From: Hyphomonas sp. CY54-11-8
GTDB lineage: Bacteria > Pseudomonadota > Alphaproteobacteria > Caulobacterales > Hyphomonadaceae
Direction: 5' to 3'
Assembly (NCBI RefSeq): GCF_000682735.1
Contig: NZ_AWFD01000005.1
Span: forward strand, 53,205-117,204
Length of the DNA: 64,000 nt
Below, piece after piece: positions 33,462 to 43,409 of this stretch. The notes under the pieces are model-generated. The model was not told where the DNA came from and searched no databases. It saw nothing but the letters and a program-made list of their open reading frames with translations. Position numbers and translations under genes: made by a program. How positions within the stretch are numbered: the first letter of the stretch is position 1; each line of letters begins with the position of its first letter.

Positions 33462-34088
33462 CTACATCTCGTCGGCCTTCTTCATGTGCTGGAAGAATTC
33501 TTCCTTGCTGTTGGTGCGGGGATAATCGCCTGCCGGTACCGGCACACCGAGGAAGGCGCAGAGCGGTTCCCAGCCGTCTTTGGCCGAATGGACGAGCAGG
33601 CGCTCGGCGGGGATCGCGGCTTTCACGGCAGCTTCGTGCTGGTGGAAGGCCTCGATCAGCTCTTCCTTCGTCTTTGCGCCGCCGAAGCTGCGCTCCAGCA
33701 CCTTGCTGACCATTGTGAACCATTCCACGGCCTGCGACGGCCAATTCTCCGGCGCCCAGACGGTAGCAAGGATGGTCTCGGAAATGCTGCCATACCAGCT
33801 CTCGGCAGATCGCGAAGACAGGATGATCTTCGCATCCGGATAGTAATCCGCCAGCTCCTTCCAGAACGCCGCCGAGGGCCAGTCGACGGCCGAGTTGTAG
33901 CCCTTGTAGATGGCGTCGAAGTCCGGCTTGCCGGCCAGCGCATCGTTCCACAGCGGCACCTGTTTCTCGCCATTCTCGATCACTTCGATCATGTGGTGGC
34001 ACGGCCCGAAGCCCAGTTGCTCGAGCGCGAGTTTGAGGGACATCGTCCCGGTCCGGCCGAAGCCGGCACTGATTGCCTTGAGTGTCAC
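33462..34088 (-). CDS. sulfotransferase family protein
   Basis: 208 residues. The phosphosulfate-binding loop is GFGRTGTMSLKLALEQLGF at the N-terminus (Sulfotransfer_4 type), and DAKIILSSRSAESWYGSIS is the 3'-phosphate binding strand. Start GTG 34088 has GGGAG six bases upstream; the ATG nearby is out of frame. Convergent with the acyl-CoA dehydrogenase. Substrate unknown. Confidence 0.85.
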   Translation of the reverse strand: MTLKAISAGFGRTGTMSLKLALEQLGFGPCHHMIEVIENGEKQVPLWNDALAGKPDFDAIYKGYNSAVDWPSAAFWKELADYYPDAKIILSSRSAESWYGSISETILATVWAPENWPSQAVEWFTMVSKVLERSFGGAKTKEELIEAFHQHEAAVKAAIPAERLLVHSAKDGWEPLCAFLGVPVPAGDYPRTNSKEEFFQHMKKADEM

Positions 34089-34167
34089 ATTATTCTCCCT
34101 GAGCCCGGTTGATCCGGAACTGTTTCAACAGCGCTGGCACAATTGCCCTGCGCAAGACAGACACGCC

Positions 34168-35022
34168 CTAGTGCCGCGGAACCCGGCCGCGGATGCGGTC
34201 GAACCCGGCCTTCACATTGTCGAAGCGCTCCATGATGGCAGGCTCGAACTCATTGTCGGTGAAGATGTAGGCCCAATTGCCTTCGATCCCCTCACGGACA
34301 AGCTCACCCACATAAAGCGGATCAATGCCATGGGCGATCGCGTCACGTGCCATCTGAGCGAATTCGGAATGGTCGAGATCTGCACTCTGGCCCGTAGTGT
34401 CCCGCGCGCCGGCAAAGCGGGCCGGCACATTGCGCGAGGAATCCATGATCTTTGTCCGGATGAAACCAGGACACAGCACAGACACGCCAATACCCCGCGG
34501 CTCCAGTTCCGTCCGCAGGCCTTCGCTCAAGGCAACGACGCCGAACTTGGTGACATTGTAGGGCGGGTTCGTGACCGGCAGGAAGCCCGCAATCGACGCC
34601 GTCGAAACGATCTGCCCGCCTTCGCCATGCGCCTCAATCAGAGGCCCGAAGATCTCGATCCCCCACACGACCGACATCAGGTTCACCCCGATGGTCCAGT
34701 TCCAGCCTTCATCAGTCCATTCGCCATAGCGTCCGCCCCCGCCCACGCCGGCATTGTTAACCAGAATATCCACGCGGCCATAGCGCTCCATCGTCGCGTC
34801 GGCGCCAGCCTGTAGCTGGTCTTTCAGGGAGACGTCCGCGATCACGCCGTCGACATCGGCATTGGTCTGCTTCAACCCGCTGATGGCCTCATCCAGCGCG
34901 TCTTTCTCGATGTCGCACATCATCACCTTCACGCCGGCCTGCGCCAAAGCGGTGGTGATGCCGAGCCCAATGCCGGATGCGGCCCCCGTTACAAAGGCAA
35001 CCTTGCCTGCCAGATCTTTCAT
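34168..35022 (-). CDS. short-chain dehydrogenase/reductase
   Basis: 284 residues from ATG 35022, which is preceded by GGGAGG and begins the family's usual MKDLAGKVAFVTGAASGIGLG. NNAG follows at about residue 90 and the catalytic Ser-Tyr-Lys at SIAGFLPVTNPPYNVTK. The C-terminal part has a long loop with PARFAGARDTTG. Substrate unknown. Confidence 0.88.
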   Translation of the reverse strand: MKDLAGKVAFVTGAASGIGLGITTALAQAGVKVMMCDIEKDALDEAISGLKQTNADVDGVIADVSLKDQLQAGADATMERYGRVDILVNNAGVGGGGRYGEWTDEGWNWTIGVNLMSVVWGIEIFGPLIEAHGEGGQIVSTASIAGFLPVTNPPYNVTKFGVVALSEGLRTELEPRGIGVSVLCPGFIRTKIMDSSRNVPARFAGARDTTGQSADLDHSEFAQMARDAIAHGIDPLYVGELVREGIEGNWAYIFTDNEFEPAIMERFDNVKAGFDRIRGRVPRH

Positions 35023-35130
35023 GATGTCCTCCCGGTATTTTGTTATGCCGGGAAGCATGCGCCCGCCCTGCCAAACCGGCAAGACCAGACTGAGGGAATT
35101 TCAGAAGACCACCGCCGCGAAACCAACGGC

Positions 35131-37140
35131 TTACGCGACGTCGCGCTGCGATCCTTCCAGCAATTCCCGGTAAGTCGGGAAACGCTTTTCGCCAATGAGG
35201 TAGGCGTGCAGCTCACGCGCTTCCAGCGGCGGGGCATAGAGATAGCCCTGTACCAGGCGGCACCCGGCACTGCGTGCAATCTCCAGCTGTTCGCTGGTTT
35301 CAATGCCTTCGATGATGCACTCGATCGACAGCGACCGGCAGAGATGCTGGATCGTGGCGACAAGACCCAGGCCACGTGCAGTCGTGTTGATGGCTGCGCC
35401 GAAGCTGCGGTCGATCTTCACAATGTCGAATTCCAGTTCCTGAAGGTAGCGCAGCGAGGAATATCCCGTACCGAAATCGTCGAGCGCGATCTTCAGGCCC
35501 ATGAAGCGGAACTTCATGAGATTGTAGCGCGCTTCTTCCATGTCGTTCAGAAGGGAGGATTCCGTCACTTCCAGAACCAGGCGATGGCGCACGGTTTCCG
35601 GTTCTGCCAGGATCATTGCCACCAGCGCATCGCTCGTCTCGCGGCTGATGATATCCTGCGCGGACAGGTTCACCGACATGGACGGCAGTTCCGGCCAGTG
35701 GCGCAGATGGTCCAGTGCCTTGCGGACCACGACTCGGGTCAGCTGCTGAGTCATGCCCATCTTCTCGGCAATGGCCACGAATTCGAGCGGCGGCACAGAT
35801 CCTAGCTCCGGACTATCCCAGCGGGCCAGCGCTTCGCACCGGGTCACCTCGCCTTCAGTGGAGTTCACGATGGGCTGGAAGACAAGACGCAGTTCGTTGT
35901 CGAGGTCGGCCTTCTTGAGCGCCTGGTGCACGACAGCTTCACGTAGCTGCGTTTCGGCATGGCTGGCCGAAAATTCAACCGCCTGCCCCACCTTGTGCTC
36001 CTTGGCGCGGAACAGCGCAAAGTCTGCCTGCTCCATCAGGTCGTGAGCAGTCTGCACCGGGAAGGAACGCGAGGAATAGCCGACCGAAGCCGATACGCGG
36101 CTGATATCCTTGTTCGGCAAGCGAACAGGCTCGTTCATGGCGTTGACGATCTGTTGGGCGATGCGTTTGGCGTCTTTCTGGCTCACGGTCTTTGGCAGGA
36201 TGTATGCAAACTCATCCCCGCCGAGACGCGACACGCTCGCCTTGTCACCCAGCACGCGTTTCAGGCGGCGGGCCGTCTCCACCAGCACGGCGTCGCCCGC
36301 AGTATGGCCGAACACGTCGTTGATCGGCTTGAACCCATCCAGGTCAATCAGGCCGATAACCGGAAGCATTTTATCTGTCTTCGGATCATATGCGGCCTCA
36401 ACATCGATGAAGAACTGCCGCCGGTTTGGCAGGCCGGTCAGCATGTCGGTCAACGCCATGGACTCGTTGGTATGGGCCAACTCCGACGAACGGCGGTTTT
36501 CCGCATTCAGCCGGTTGAGCAGCACGACCGACTGGGCCAGGCGCAGCTTGTAGGTCCGCGAAGCCAGGAAGAACACAAGGTAGGTGACCCCCAGCTGCAT
36601 GGTCGCATAGAAATAAAACCGCTCACTCCAGTCGAAGAACAGCACACAGAAAACGCCGAGCGTCATGAACAGGCACACGCCGACCAGCCTCGGCCGGGAA
36701 ATGGCACAGATCGTCGAAGACGCCCCCGTGAAGGCCGTGAAGAAGGACAGGTAAAGCCGTTCCTGACTGTCGCCATACGGCAGAAGCGCCCAGACCCAGA
36801 TTCCCAGGATGAGAAACAAGGCGGCCGTGAGCACTTCGACCTGTTTGAGTTTAACGCGCGCCTCGTCCGGATGCTCCAGCCGGCTATTGCCGAATTTCCA
36901 GAAAGAGAGGCGCACAGTGCTAAGTGCAACAAAAATAACCGGGACACCCAACGTCAGGAAATCCGGGGCATTGCCAACGAAGGTCGCACCGAGCGCGACG
37001 GCAGCGACCGTCAGCATCATGTAGAGTGCGGGAATATTCTGCGAGATGGCCCGCAGCTGCTCCATCATCACAGCTTCTTCCGGCGTGCGCGCGTTCTGAA
37101 GCATCGTCCGGTACGCGTTGATGTTGGTTCTTTTGAGCAT
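35131..37140 (-). CDS. membrane GGDEF-EAL cyclic-di-GMP protein
   Basis: 669 residues. An N-terminal membrane region with five or six helices (about 30-195) precedes a GGDEF domain with intact SRLGGDEFAYIL, and an EAL domain with CEALARWDSP, LALDDFGTGYSSL and the C-terminal ECIIEGIET. All c-di-GMP cyclase and phosphodiesterase core residues look present, so it may be bifunctional or switch. The sensory region is a MASE-like membrane module; the signal is unknown. Confidence 0.93.
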   Translation of the reverse strand: MLKRTNINAYRTMLQNARTPEEAVMMEQLRAISQNIPALYMMLTVAAVALGATFVGNAPDFLTLGVPVIFVALSTVRLSFWKFGNSRLEHPDEARVKLKQVEVLTAALFLILGIWVWALLPYGDSQERLYLSFFTAFTGASSTICAISRPRLVGVCLFMTLGVFCVLFFDWSERFYFYATMQLGVTYLVFFLASRTYKLRLAQSVVLLNRLNAENRRSSELAHTNESMALTDMLTGLPNRRQFFIDVEAAYDPKTDKMLPVIGLIDLDGFKPINDVFGHTAGDAVLVETARRLKRVLGDKASVSRLGGDEFAYILPKTVSQKDAKRIAQQIVNAMNEPVRLPNKDISRVSASVGYSSRSFPVQTAHDLMEQADFALFRAKEHKVGQAVEFSASHAETQLREAVVHQALKKADLDNELRLVFQPIVNSTEGEVTRCEALARWDSPELGSVPPLEFVAIAEKMGMTQQLTRVVVRKALDHLRHWPELPSMSVNLSAQDIISRETSDALVAMILAEPETVRHRLVLEVTESSLLNDMEEARYNLMKFRFMGLKIALDDFGTGYSSLRYLQELEFDIVKIDRSFGAAINTTARGLGLVATIQHLCRSLSIECIIEGIETSEQLEIARSAGCRLVQGYLYAPPLEARELHAYLIGEKRFPTYRELLEGSQRDVA

Positions 37141-37407
37141 GTTCTCCGCCCGTTTGGTCTCCTCTGACTAGACGGGAAACCCTAATCTTCGGTGGATTCC
37201 GGGCGCGAATTTGCGGGCTTGGTTAAGCATCTGTTTAACATGTCGGGCTGGCCCCGCCCTGTCCCGCCAGAACCTGGCGCGATCTGTTGCCGCCATTGCG
37301 GGACCTGCCAGCCAATCCAACAGGTTTCTCGCCGCTGCAGGTTGGCGTCATGTCATTCCTGTCTGCCCCCTCTTGCCGTGGGCGCGGCCCGCGCTAAAAC
37401 CGCTGCC
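37141..37407. other. 267-bp intergenic region
   Basis: Divergent promoter space between the GGDEF-EAL gene and the DUF3297 gene. I see no ORF. GTTAAGCATCTGTTTAAC at about 37221-37240 is nearly a CtrA site but has one base too many between the TTAA halves. No repeats or strong hairpins were seen. Confidence 0.4.
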
Positions 37408-37656
37408 ATGACTGACCAGCTTCCTGACCGCCTCTGCGTCGACCCCGACAGCCCGTTCCACGATCCGGAGCTCCTCCAGAAGGAGATCGGTGTGCGCTTC
37501 AACGGCACGGAAAAAACCAATGTCGAGGAGTACTGCATCTCCGAAGGCTGGATCAAAGTCGCCGCCGGCAAGGCGCTCGACCGCAAGGGCAAGCCCCTGA
37601 CCCTGAAACTGAAAGGCCAGGTCGAGGTCTGGATCAAGGACGCCAGCGAGGGCTGA
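37408..37656 (+). CDS. DUF3297 family protein
   Basis: 82 residues. The sequence (DRLCVDPDSPFHDPELLQKEIGVRFNGTEKTNVEEYCISEGWIKVAAGKALDRKGKPLTLKLKGQVEVWI) is the alphaproteobacterial DUF3297 pattern. ATG 37408 was chosen over upstream codons because the family starts there. Function is unknown. Followed 55 bases on by the NnrU-like gene. Confidence 0.85.
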   Translation: MTDQLPDRLCVDPDSPFHDPELLQKEIGVRFNGTEKTNVEEYCISEGWIKVAAGKALDRKGKPLTLKLKGQVEVWIKDASEG

Positions 37657-37711
37657 AGCCCCTTCCGGATTCTGCCAACTCGCCGTAAGCTCCCTTCAGG
37701 GAGGGCCCCTC

Positions 37712-38299
37712 ATGGCGATATTCATTCTCGGTCTGGTGATCTTTTTCGGCGCGCACGTCTTTTCGGCTGTGCGGTCGCGGGAACCGGGCAAGGATCTCAA
37801 GAAGAAGATGGGATACGGGCCCTTCATGGGGACCTATACCTTCGTCTCCATCATCGGCTTCTTCCTCATCTGTGTCGGCTTCAACGAGACCCGCGGCATG
37901 GGTCTGGTCTATTCCCCGCCGAGCTGGGGCAAGCACGTCAATTTTGCCCTTATGCCGCCGGCCTTCATTCTGATCGTGGCCTCGCAGCTGCCGGTTGGCC
38001 GGATCAAGAAATGGGCGAAGCACCCGATGCTGGTCGCAGTAAAGCTTTGGGCGTTCGGGCACTTTTTCGCCACCGGCCAGCTGAACGCCTTCCTCCTGTT
38101 CACCGCATTCCTCACCTTCGCCATCTTCGACCGGGTCATGGTGAAACGCCGCGGTGATACCGGACCTGCCCCGGATGCGCCGACCAAACTGTGGCCCGAT
38201 GTGGCTTCGGTCATCGGTGGCATCGTGCTTTATGTGGCGTTTGTGGGCTACCTGCATGCAGCCCTGATCGGCGTTCCGGTGGTCATGCCGGGCCGCTAG
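37712..38299 (+). CDS. NnrU family membrane protein
   Basis: 195 residues with about five membrane helices. The opening ILGLVIFFGAHVFSAVRSREPGKDLKKKMG and VAVKLWAFGHFFATGQLNAF identify the NnrU family, whose namesake is linked to nitric-oxide metabolism in denitrifiers, while many members are uncharacterised. The start has GGGAGG eight bases upstream. Its stop overlaps the convergent gene by four bases. Confidence 0.88.
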   Translation: MAIFILGLVIFFGAHVFSAVRSREPGKDLKKKMGYGPFMGTYTFVSIIGFFLICVGFNETRGMGLVYSPPSWGKHVNFALMPPAFILIVASQLPVGRIKKWAKHPMLVAVKLWAFGHFFATGQLNAFLLFTAFLTFAIFDRVMVKRRGDTGPAPDAPTKLWPDVASVIGGIVLYVAFVGYLHAALIGVPVVMPGR

Positions 38300-38685
38300 C
38301 AGGTCCGCCAACCAAACCGGGGCGCCAGCGCCATTGCGGCAAGACCGATGGGGAATAGCGCACCCCGACGGATATCGAAGGAAGCCAGGTACTCATCCGG
38401 CGGCTGGCGCAACAGGCCGAGGGCGAAACCGCTTTCGATCAAGAGCAGCACCGCAACACCGCCCAGTCCAACAGTCCAGGTGTCCGTCCGGAAACCGATC
38501 CCCCGGCCAGATCTGTATCCGAGAAAGCAGATGGCGCTGGTCACCAGCGGAAACTCCAGCCAGTGGGCCGCCGGATCCCCCAACCACGGCATGAAAACAA
38601 GCTCCCGCAGAGCGCCGAAAAAGAAGCCGAACACAAAAGCAGCAGCGCCATAAACCAGAGCCAGTTTCCATGTTCTGTGTCGCAT
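38296..38685 (-). CDS. small membrane protein, unrecognised
   Basis: 129 residues, with four hydrophobic segments (LALVYGAAAFVFGFFFGALREL, FPLVTSAICFLGY, VGLGGVAVLLLIESGFALGLL, GALFPIGLAAMALAP). I do not recognise a named family. It ends four bases inside the convergent NnrU-like gene and is divergent from panB. Confidence 0.7.
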   Translation of the reverse strand: MRHRTWKLALVYGAAAFVFGFFFGALRELVFMPWLGDPAAHWLEFPLVTSAICFLGYRSGRGIGFRTDTWTVGLGGVAVLLLIESGFALGLLRQPPDEYLASFDIRRGALFPIGLAAMALAPRFGWRTC

Positions 38686-38772
38686 CGCCGTGTTTTTGGC
38701 TCCCAGATAACTTCCTTGTAATCCCAGAAGGAATTCTTGCCCGCACCTGCGGGAGCGGATAAGCCGCTGCGC

Positions 38773-39594
38773 ATGTCAAAGCAAACTGAGATCACCCGCA
38801 AGACCGTCAAGGACATCGCCAGGGCCAAGGGCGGTACGCCGCTGGTCATGCTGACGGCCTATGACGCGCCGATGGCCGAACTGATGGACCCGCATGTGGA
38901 CATGCTGCTCGTCGGCGACAGCCTCGGCATGGTCGTCCATGGCCTGCCCTCCACCGTCGGCGTGACGATGGAAATGATGATCCTGCACGGCCAGGCCGTG
39001 ATGCGCGGCTCGCAGCAGGCCTTCGTCGTCGTGGATATGCCCTTTGGCAGTTACGAAACCAGCGAGGACCAGGCCTTCCTGAACGCGGTACGGATCATGA
39101 AGGAAACCGGCTGCCAGGCAGTGAAGATCGAAAGCGGCGCCTATGCCGCCAAGCAGATCGCGCACCTGGTCGAGCGCGGCATTCCGGTCATGGGTCATGT
39201 CGGCCTGCGCCCGCAGGCGATCAATGTCGATGGCGGCTTCCGCGCCAAGGGCCGGACCGAAACCGAGCGCGAGATCGTCATCAATGAAGCCCGCGCGGCC
39301 GACCGCGCCGGCGCTTTCGCCATCGTCATCGAAGGGGTCGCAGAAGACCTGGCGGCGGAAATCACCGCAGAAGTCAGCTGCCCCACGATCGGCATCGGCG
39401 CCTCAGCTGCCTGCGACGGGCAGGTCCTGGTTGCGCAGGACATGCTGGGCCTGTTCGACTGGGCGCCAAAATTCGTCCGCCGCTACGCCGACCTGCGCAC
39501 CGAGACGGAAACCGCCGTGAAAGCCTATGCCGACGACGTCCGGACCCGCAAATTCCCCGGAAAAGCTGAAACCTACAGCCTGCGAAAACCTTGA
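38773..39594 (+). CDS. panB: ketopantoate hydroxymethyltransferase
   Basis: 273 residues from ATG 38773. The magnesium-binding LLVGDSLGMVVHG and VKIESG, and the GIPVMGHVGLRPQAINVDGGFRAKGR loop are diagnostic. It makes ketopantoate for coenzyme A. panC does not follow; the next gene starts 84 bases later and belongs to the bam/der set. Confidence 0.95.
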   Translation: MSKQTEITRKTVKDIARAKGGTPLVMLTAYDAPMAELMDPHVDMLLVGDSLGMVVHGLPSTVGVTMEMMILHGQAVMRGSQQAFVVVDMPFGSYETSEDQAFLNAVRIMKETGCQAVKIESGAYAAKQIAHLVERGIPVMGHVGLRPQAINVDGGFRAKGRTETEREIVINEARAADRAGAFAIVIEGVAEDLAAEITAEVSCPTIGIGASAACDGQVLVAQDMLGLFDWAPKFVRRYADLRTETETAVKAYADDVRTRKFPGKAETYSLRKP

Positions 39595-39678
39595 CCAGAA
39601 CAGCGCTGGCACATTGCAGCCAGCGGCGGCGACGTCTAGGTTCCCGCCAGAATTGTGAACCCCGACCGGAGCGGCCCC

Positions 39679-40401
39679 TTGAGCGACATTTTTGAAGAAG
39701 TCGACGAAAGCCTTCGCCAGGACAAGATCGAGACCATCTGGAAGCGCTATCGCCTCTTTGTCTATGGCGGTGCAGCGCTCCTGATCGGTGCGGTCGCCCT
39801 GAATGAATTCGTGCTTCATCCGCACTTCGCCCAAGTCCGCGCCGAACGGGCGAAAGCCTTCGAACAGGCAACAACGCAACTGGCAGACGGCGACTATACC
39901 GATGCCGAAGCCGGCTTCCGCGAACTGGTGAACGAGGAATCGAGCCTGTCGCCGCTGGCGGCAAACTTTCTGGCCCAGACCCTTTATGAAGGCAGCGGTG
40001 ACGCTGCTGGCGCCACCGAAGTACTGGCGACTTCCGGCAAGGCAGACGGAACGCCCTTCGAGCGCGCCGCACTGCTGAAAGCCGCCTATGCCAGGGCCGA
40101 TACCGTTTCGCTGGCAGAGCTGGAAACCCTGCTGGGCGATCTGAAAGAAGAAGAGTCCGGCCTTGGCGCCCTCGCCCGCGAACTGATCGCTGCGAAGGCC
40201 TATGCCGAGGGGGACCCAGCCCGGGCCCGGACTGCCTATAACCGGCTGAAGTTCGATGCCGCTGCGCCGCAAGGTGTCGTCCGGCGCGCAGAGATTGCCC
40301 TCGCGGCGATCCCGATCCCGGAAGAAACAGCCATCGAGACACCTGCTGAAGCGGCAGCCCCTACCGAGCCGTCCGAAACCACCGAGGAGACCGGTCAATG
40401 A
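39679..40401 (+). CDS. YfgM/Tpr_21-like membrane-anchored protein
   Basis: 240 residues if started at TTG 39679, which I prefer: it has GGAG eight bases upstream and the product begins SDIFEEVDESLRQDKIETIWKRY as its alphaproteobacterial relatives do. A GTG at 39655 would add eight residues but has no ribosome site. One helix (LFVYGGAALLIGAVALNEF) follows, then TPR-like repeats (AERAKAFEQATTQLADGDYTDAEAGFRELV). This ancillary translocon factor precedes bamB and der, the order known as yfgM-bamB-der. It overlaps bamB by four bases. Confidence 0.82.
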   Translation: MSDIFEEVDESLRQDKIETIWKRYRLFVYGGAALLIGAVALNEFVLHPHFAQVRAERAKAFEQATTQLADGDYTDAEAGFRELVNEESSLSPLAANFLAQTLYEGSGDAAGATEVLATSGKADGTPFERAALLKAAYARADTVSLAELETLLGDLKEEESGLGALARELIAAKAYAEGDPARARTAYNRLKFDAAAPQGVVRRAEIALAAIPIPEETAIETPAEAAAPTEPSETTEETGQ

Positions 40402-41753
40402 CCCCAACCCGCAAGTTCCTGCTGGCCGGAGCCGCACTCGGCGTCCTTGGCCTGACGGCCTGCTCCAGCCTGCCCAGCTTCAATTTCGGAAACAACAAGG
40501 CAAAGGAACTGGCTGAGGCCGAAAAAGCCGGACGGATCACCATGGTCCTGTCGGATACCGAGCTTGAGGCCAACCCGGAACTCGCCACTGAAACCATCAA
40601 CCTGCCGCCTGCGCAGGACGTCACGGCCTGGCCCCAGGCCGGCTCGAATGCCGAAAAGGTGATCGGGCACATCAAGGCCGCGGAGACGCTGTCGGTTGCC
40701 TGGCGCAATGGTGTCGGCAAGGGTTCCGGCAAGAAGTCGGCAATCTCCACGCCGCCGGTCGCCAGCGAGACGACTGTGTTCACACTCGATTCCGAGCAGG
40801 CTGTGGTCGCAACCGATCTGGCAAGCGGCAACACGAAATGGCGCAAGAAGCTGAAAGGCCTGACCAAGCGCGACAAGGCCGCGCTCGGCGGCGGTCTTGC
40901 TGTCCAGGGTGACTCCCTGATCGTTGCCAGCGGCTTCGGTTATGTCACTGCGCTCGATGCCAATACGGGTGAAGAAAAGTGGAAGAACACACTGAGCGCA
41001 CCGATGACTGGCGCGCCGACCATCAAGGATGGCCGAATCTTCGTCGAGTCCAACAATAACGAAATCTACGCCCTGTCGATGGACAGCGGCGAAATCGAAT
41101 GGTCCGATCAGGCAATCTCCGAAACGGCCCGCGTGCTGGGCAGCCCCAGCCCCGCCGCCGTGGAAGACTTTGTGATCGCGCCTTTCTCTTCCGGTGAAGT
41201 CATCGCATATCTCGCCTCGAATGGCCGCCGCCTGTGGACGGATGCCATTTCCAGCGCCGGGCGGTTCACCCCTATTTCCGAGATCAATGACATCGGCTCA
41301 CGTCCGGTGCTCGCTGGCGGGCTCGTCTATGCTTCCAGCCAGTCAGGCATCACGATCGCCATCGATGGCCGCAGCGGCCAGCGCATCTGGTCCAAGCAGA
41401 TCGGCTCGGTCCAGCCTCCAGCCGTCACCGGCGAGCATATGTTCGTACTCGGAACGGATGGAAAACTTGCCTGCCTCAACTCCTCCTCGGGCGAGGCCTA
41501 CTGGGTTGTCCAGCTGCGCCAGTTCGAAAAGCAGGAAAAGAAGAAAAAGCGCATCTCCTATTCCGGTCCGATCGTCGCATCCGGCCGGGTCCTGGTCGTC
41601 TCATCGACCGGACACCTGCTCGCTTATTCGCCGCAAACCGGCGAAGAAGTTGGCTCTCTCAAACTGGGTGACCGCGTTTACCTCGAACCCATCGCCGCTC
41701 AGGACAAACTCATTGTTCTGACGGATGATGCCAAACTGATCGCAATCAAGTAA
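40398..41753 (+). CDS. bamB: outer membrane assembly lipoprotein BamB
   Basis: 451 residues. The lipobox LGLTAC gives acylated C22; the body is an eight-bladed PQQ-type beta propeller (VTALDANTGEEKWKNTL, IYALSMDSGEIEWSDQ, IAIDGRSGQRIWSKQI, LLAYSPQTGEEVGSLKL). It assists BamA in inserting outer-membrane proteins. The order TPR protein-bamB-der and the ATGA overlap support the call. Confidence 0.92.
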   Translation: MTPTRKFLLAGAALGVLGLTACSSLPSFNFGNNKAKELAEAEKAGRITMVLSDTELEANPELATETINLPPAQDVTAWPQAGSNAEKVIGHIKAAETLSVAWRNGVGKGSGKKSAISTPPVASETTVFTLDSEQAVVATDLASGNTKWRKKLKGLTKRDKAALGGGLAVQGDSLIVASGFGYVTALDANTGEEKWKNTLSAPMTGAPTIKDGRIFVESNNNEIYALSMDSGEIEWSDQAISETARVLGSPSPAAVEDFVIAPFSSGEVIAYLASNGRRLWTDAISSAGRFTPISEINDIGSRPVLAGGLVYASSQSGITIAIDGRSGQRIWSKQIGSVQPPAVTGEHMFVLGTDGKLACLNSSSGEAYWVVQLRQFEKQEKKKKRISYSGPIVASGRVLVVSSTGHLLAYSPQTGEEVGSLKLGDRVYLEPIAAQDKLIVLTDDAKLIAIK

Positions 41754-41800
41754 GGGGCGGCGCCGGCAGGCGCGAACCCCGCTTATGTTACGGGCCTGCC

Positions 41801-43330
41801 ATGCCGCTCAAACTCGCCATTGTCGGACGTCCGAACGTCGGAAAGTCCACGCTCTTCAACCGGCTCGCCGGCAAGAAGATTGCGCTCGTCGATGACCAGC
41901 CGGGCGTCACCCGCGACCGCAAGGAGGCCGAGGGCAACCTCGCCTCGATGCCGTTGATCCTGATCGATACGGCCGGCTATGAAAGCGTCCATGACGACAG
42001 CCTGGAATCCCGCATGCGCGCCCAGACCGAGGCCGCCATCGCGGAAGCAGAGCTGTGCCTTTTCCTCGTCGATGCACGTGTCGGCATCACGCCGGACGAC
42101 GAAAACTTCGCTCAGCTGCTCCGCAAATCCGGACTGCCGATTGTTCTGGCGGCAAACAAGGCGGAAGGCCGCCAGGGCGAAGCGGGCGTCATGGAGGCCT
42201 GGTCGCTTGGCTTCGGTGAGCCGATCGGCCTGTCAGCAGAGCATGGCGAAGGTTTTGCCGAACTCTTCGACGCCATCCGCCGCGCGCTCGGAGAAGAAGC
42301 CTTCGAGAAGGCGATGGAGGAGCCGGAGCCCGACTATGCGCGCGGCGGCGGCGAAGACATTCTCGAAAAGCTCGCCCATATCGACATCGACGATGAAACG
42401 CTCTCCGACGACGACCTCGTCGCGGCCATCGAAGACGCCGATGTCGATGTGGAACCGGAACCGCCGCGGGCCGACAAGCCCGTCAAGCTCGCCATTGTCG
42501 GTCGCCCGAATGCCGGCAAATCAACCCTGATCAATCAGCTCCTGAAGTCCGACCGCCTGCTGACAGGCCCGGAAGCCGGCATCACACGCGACTCCGTCAC
42601 GCTCGACTGGGAGTGGGAAGGCCGCCGCATTCGTCTCGTCGATACGGCTGGCCTGCGCCGGAAGAGTAAAGTGCAGGAACGGCTGGAGCGCATGTCCACG
42701 GCCGAAACCATCCGCTCCCTGAAATATGCAGAGATCGTTGCGCTGGTGATGGATCCTCACGATGCGCTGGAGAAGCAGGACCTGCAAATTGCTGACCTCT
42801 GCCTGCGTGAGGGGCGCGGCCTCGTGCTTGTCGTGTCCAAGTGGGACACGGTGAAGGATCAGGACGGCGCCGCCCGGCATATCCGCGACATCGCCAACCG
42901 GCTGATGCCGAACGCCGGCGGTGCGCCGGTCGTGTTTCTCTCCGGCCTGACTGGCAAGCATGTCGACCGGCTCATGCCGGCGGTGCTGCAGGTTCACAAG
43001 GACTGGACGGCGCGCGTGAAGACCGGCGACCTGAACCGTTGGCTGCGCCACACGATCGAGCGCCATCCGCCTCCAGCCGTTCAGGGCAAGCGCATCAAGC
43101 CGCGCTACATGGCTCAGATGAAATCACGCCCGCCGACTTTCGTGCTGATTGCCTCGCGCGGCGACCAGATGCCGGAAACCTATAAACGCTACCTGATCAA
43201 TGAGCTGCGGAGCGATTTTGACCTGCACGGCGTGCCGATCCGCTTGTTCGTGCGTCAAGGCAAGAACCCCTATGCCGACAGGCCAGCCGGATTCCAGAAG
43301 CCGCCTTCGAAAAAAGGCAGCAAGCGCTGA
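41801..43330 (+). CDS. der: ribosome assembly GTPase Der
   Basis: 509 residues. Two tandem G domains with Walker A sites GRPNVGKST and GRPNAGKST, switch motifs DTAGYE and DTAGLRR, and NKAE/SKWD for guanine binding, followed by a KH-like C-terminal domain ending YADRPAGFQKPPSKKGSKR. The acidic linker (about 160-230) is long. 50S subunit biogenesis factor. Confidence 0.96.
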   Translation: MPLKLAIVGRPNVGKSTLFNRLAGKKIALVDDQPGVTRDRKEAEGNLASMPLILIDTAGYESVHDDSLESRMRAQTEAAIAEAELCLFLVDARVGITPDDENFAQLLRKSGLPIVLAANKAEGRQGEAGVMEAWSLGFGEPIGLSAEHGEGFAELFDAIRRALGEEAFEKAMEEPEPDYARGGGEDILEKLAHIDIDDETLSDDDLVAAIEDADVDVEPEPPRADKPVKLAIVGRPNAGKSTLINQLLKSDRLLTGPEAGITRDSVTLDWEWEGRRIRLVDTAGLRRKSKVQERLERMSTAETIRSLKYAEIVALVMDPHDALEKQDLQIADLCLREGRGLVLVVSKWDTVKDQDGAARHIRDIANRLMPNAGGAPVVFLSGLTGKHVDRLMPAVLQVHKDWTARVKTGDLNRWLRHTIERHPPPAVQGKRIKPRYMAQMKSRPPTFVLIASRGDQMPETYKRYLINELRSDFDLHGVPIRLFVRQGKNPYADRPAGFQKPPSKKGSKR

Positions 43331-43366
43331 GATCCCGCACACCAGAATGTTATTCGTCTGACAGCG

Positions 43367-43384
43367 CCTGCTTTTATAAGCAGG
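43367..43384. terminator. hairpin CCTGCTT-TTAT-AAGCAGG
   Basis: A perfect 7-bp stem with a 4-base loop, 37 bases after the der stop and 26 before the arsM start. No T-run follows, so it could instead be an operator or a weak terminator for der. Confidence 0.35.
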
Positions 43385-43409
43385 GGCAACCGTCAGAAGG
43401 AGCCGCGGC

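Noticed and set aside
37215..37245. CtrA binding site TTAA-N7-TTAA before the DUF3297 gene
   Set aside because: The halves are separated by eight, not seven, bases, and the flank does not match; too weak to call.
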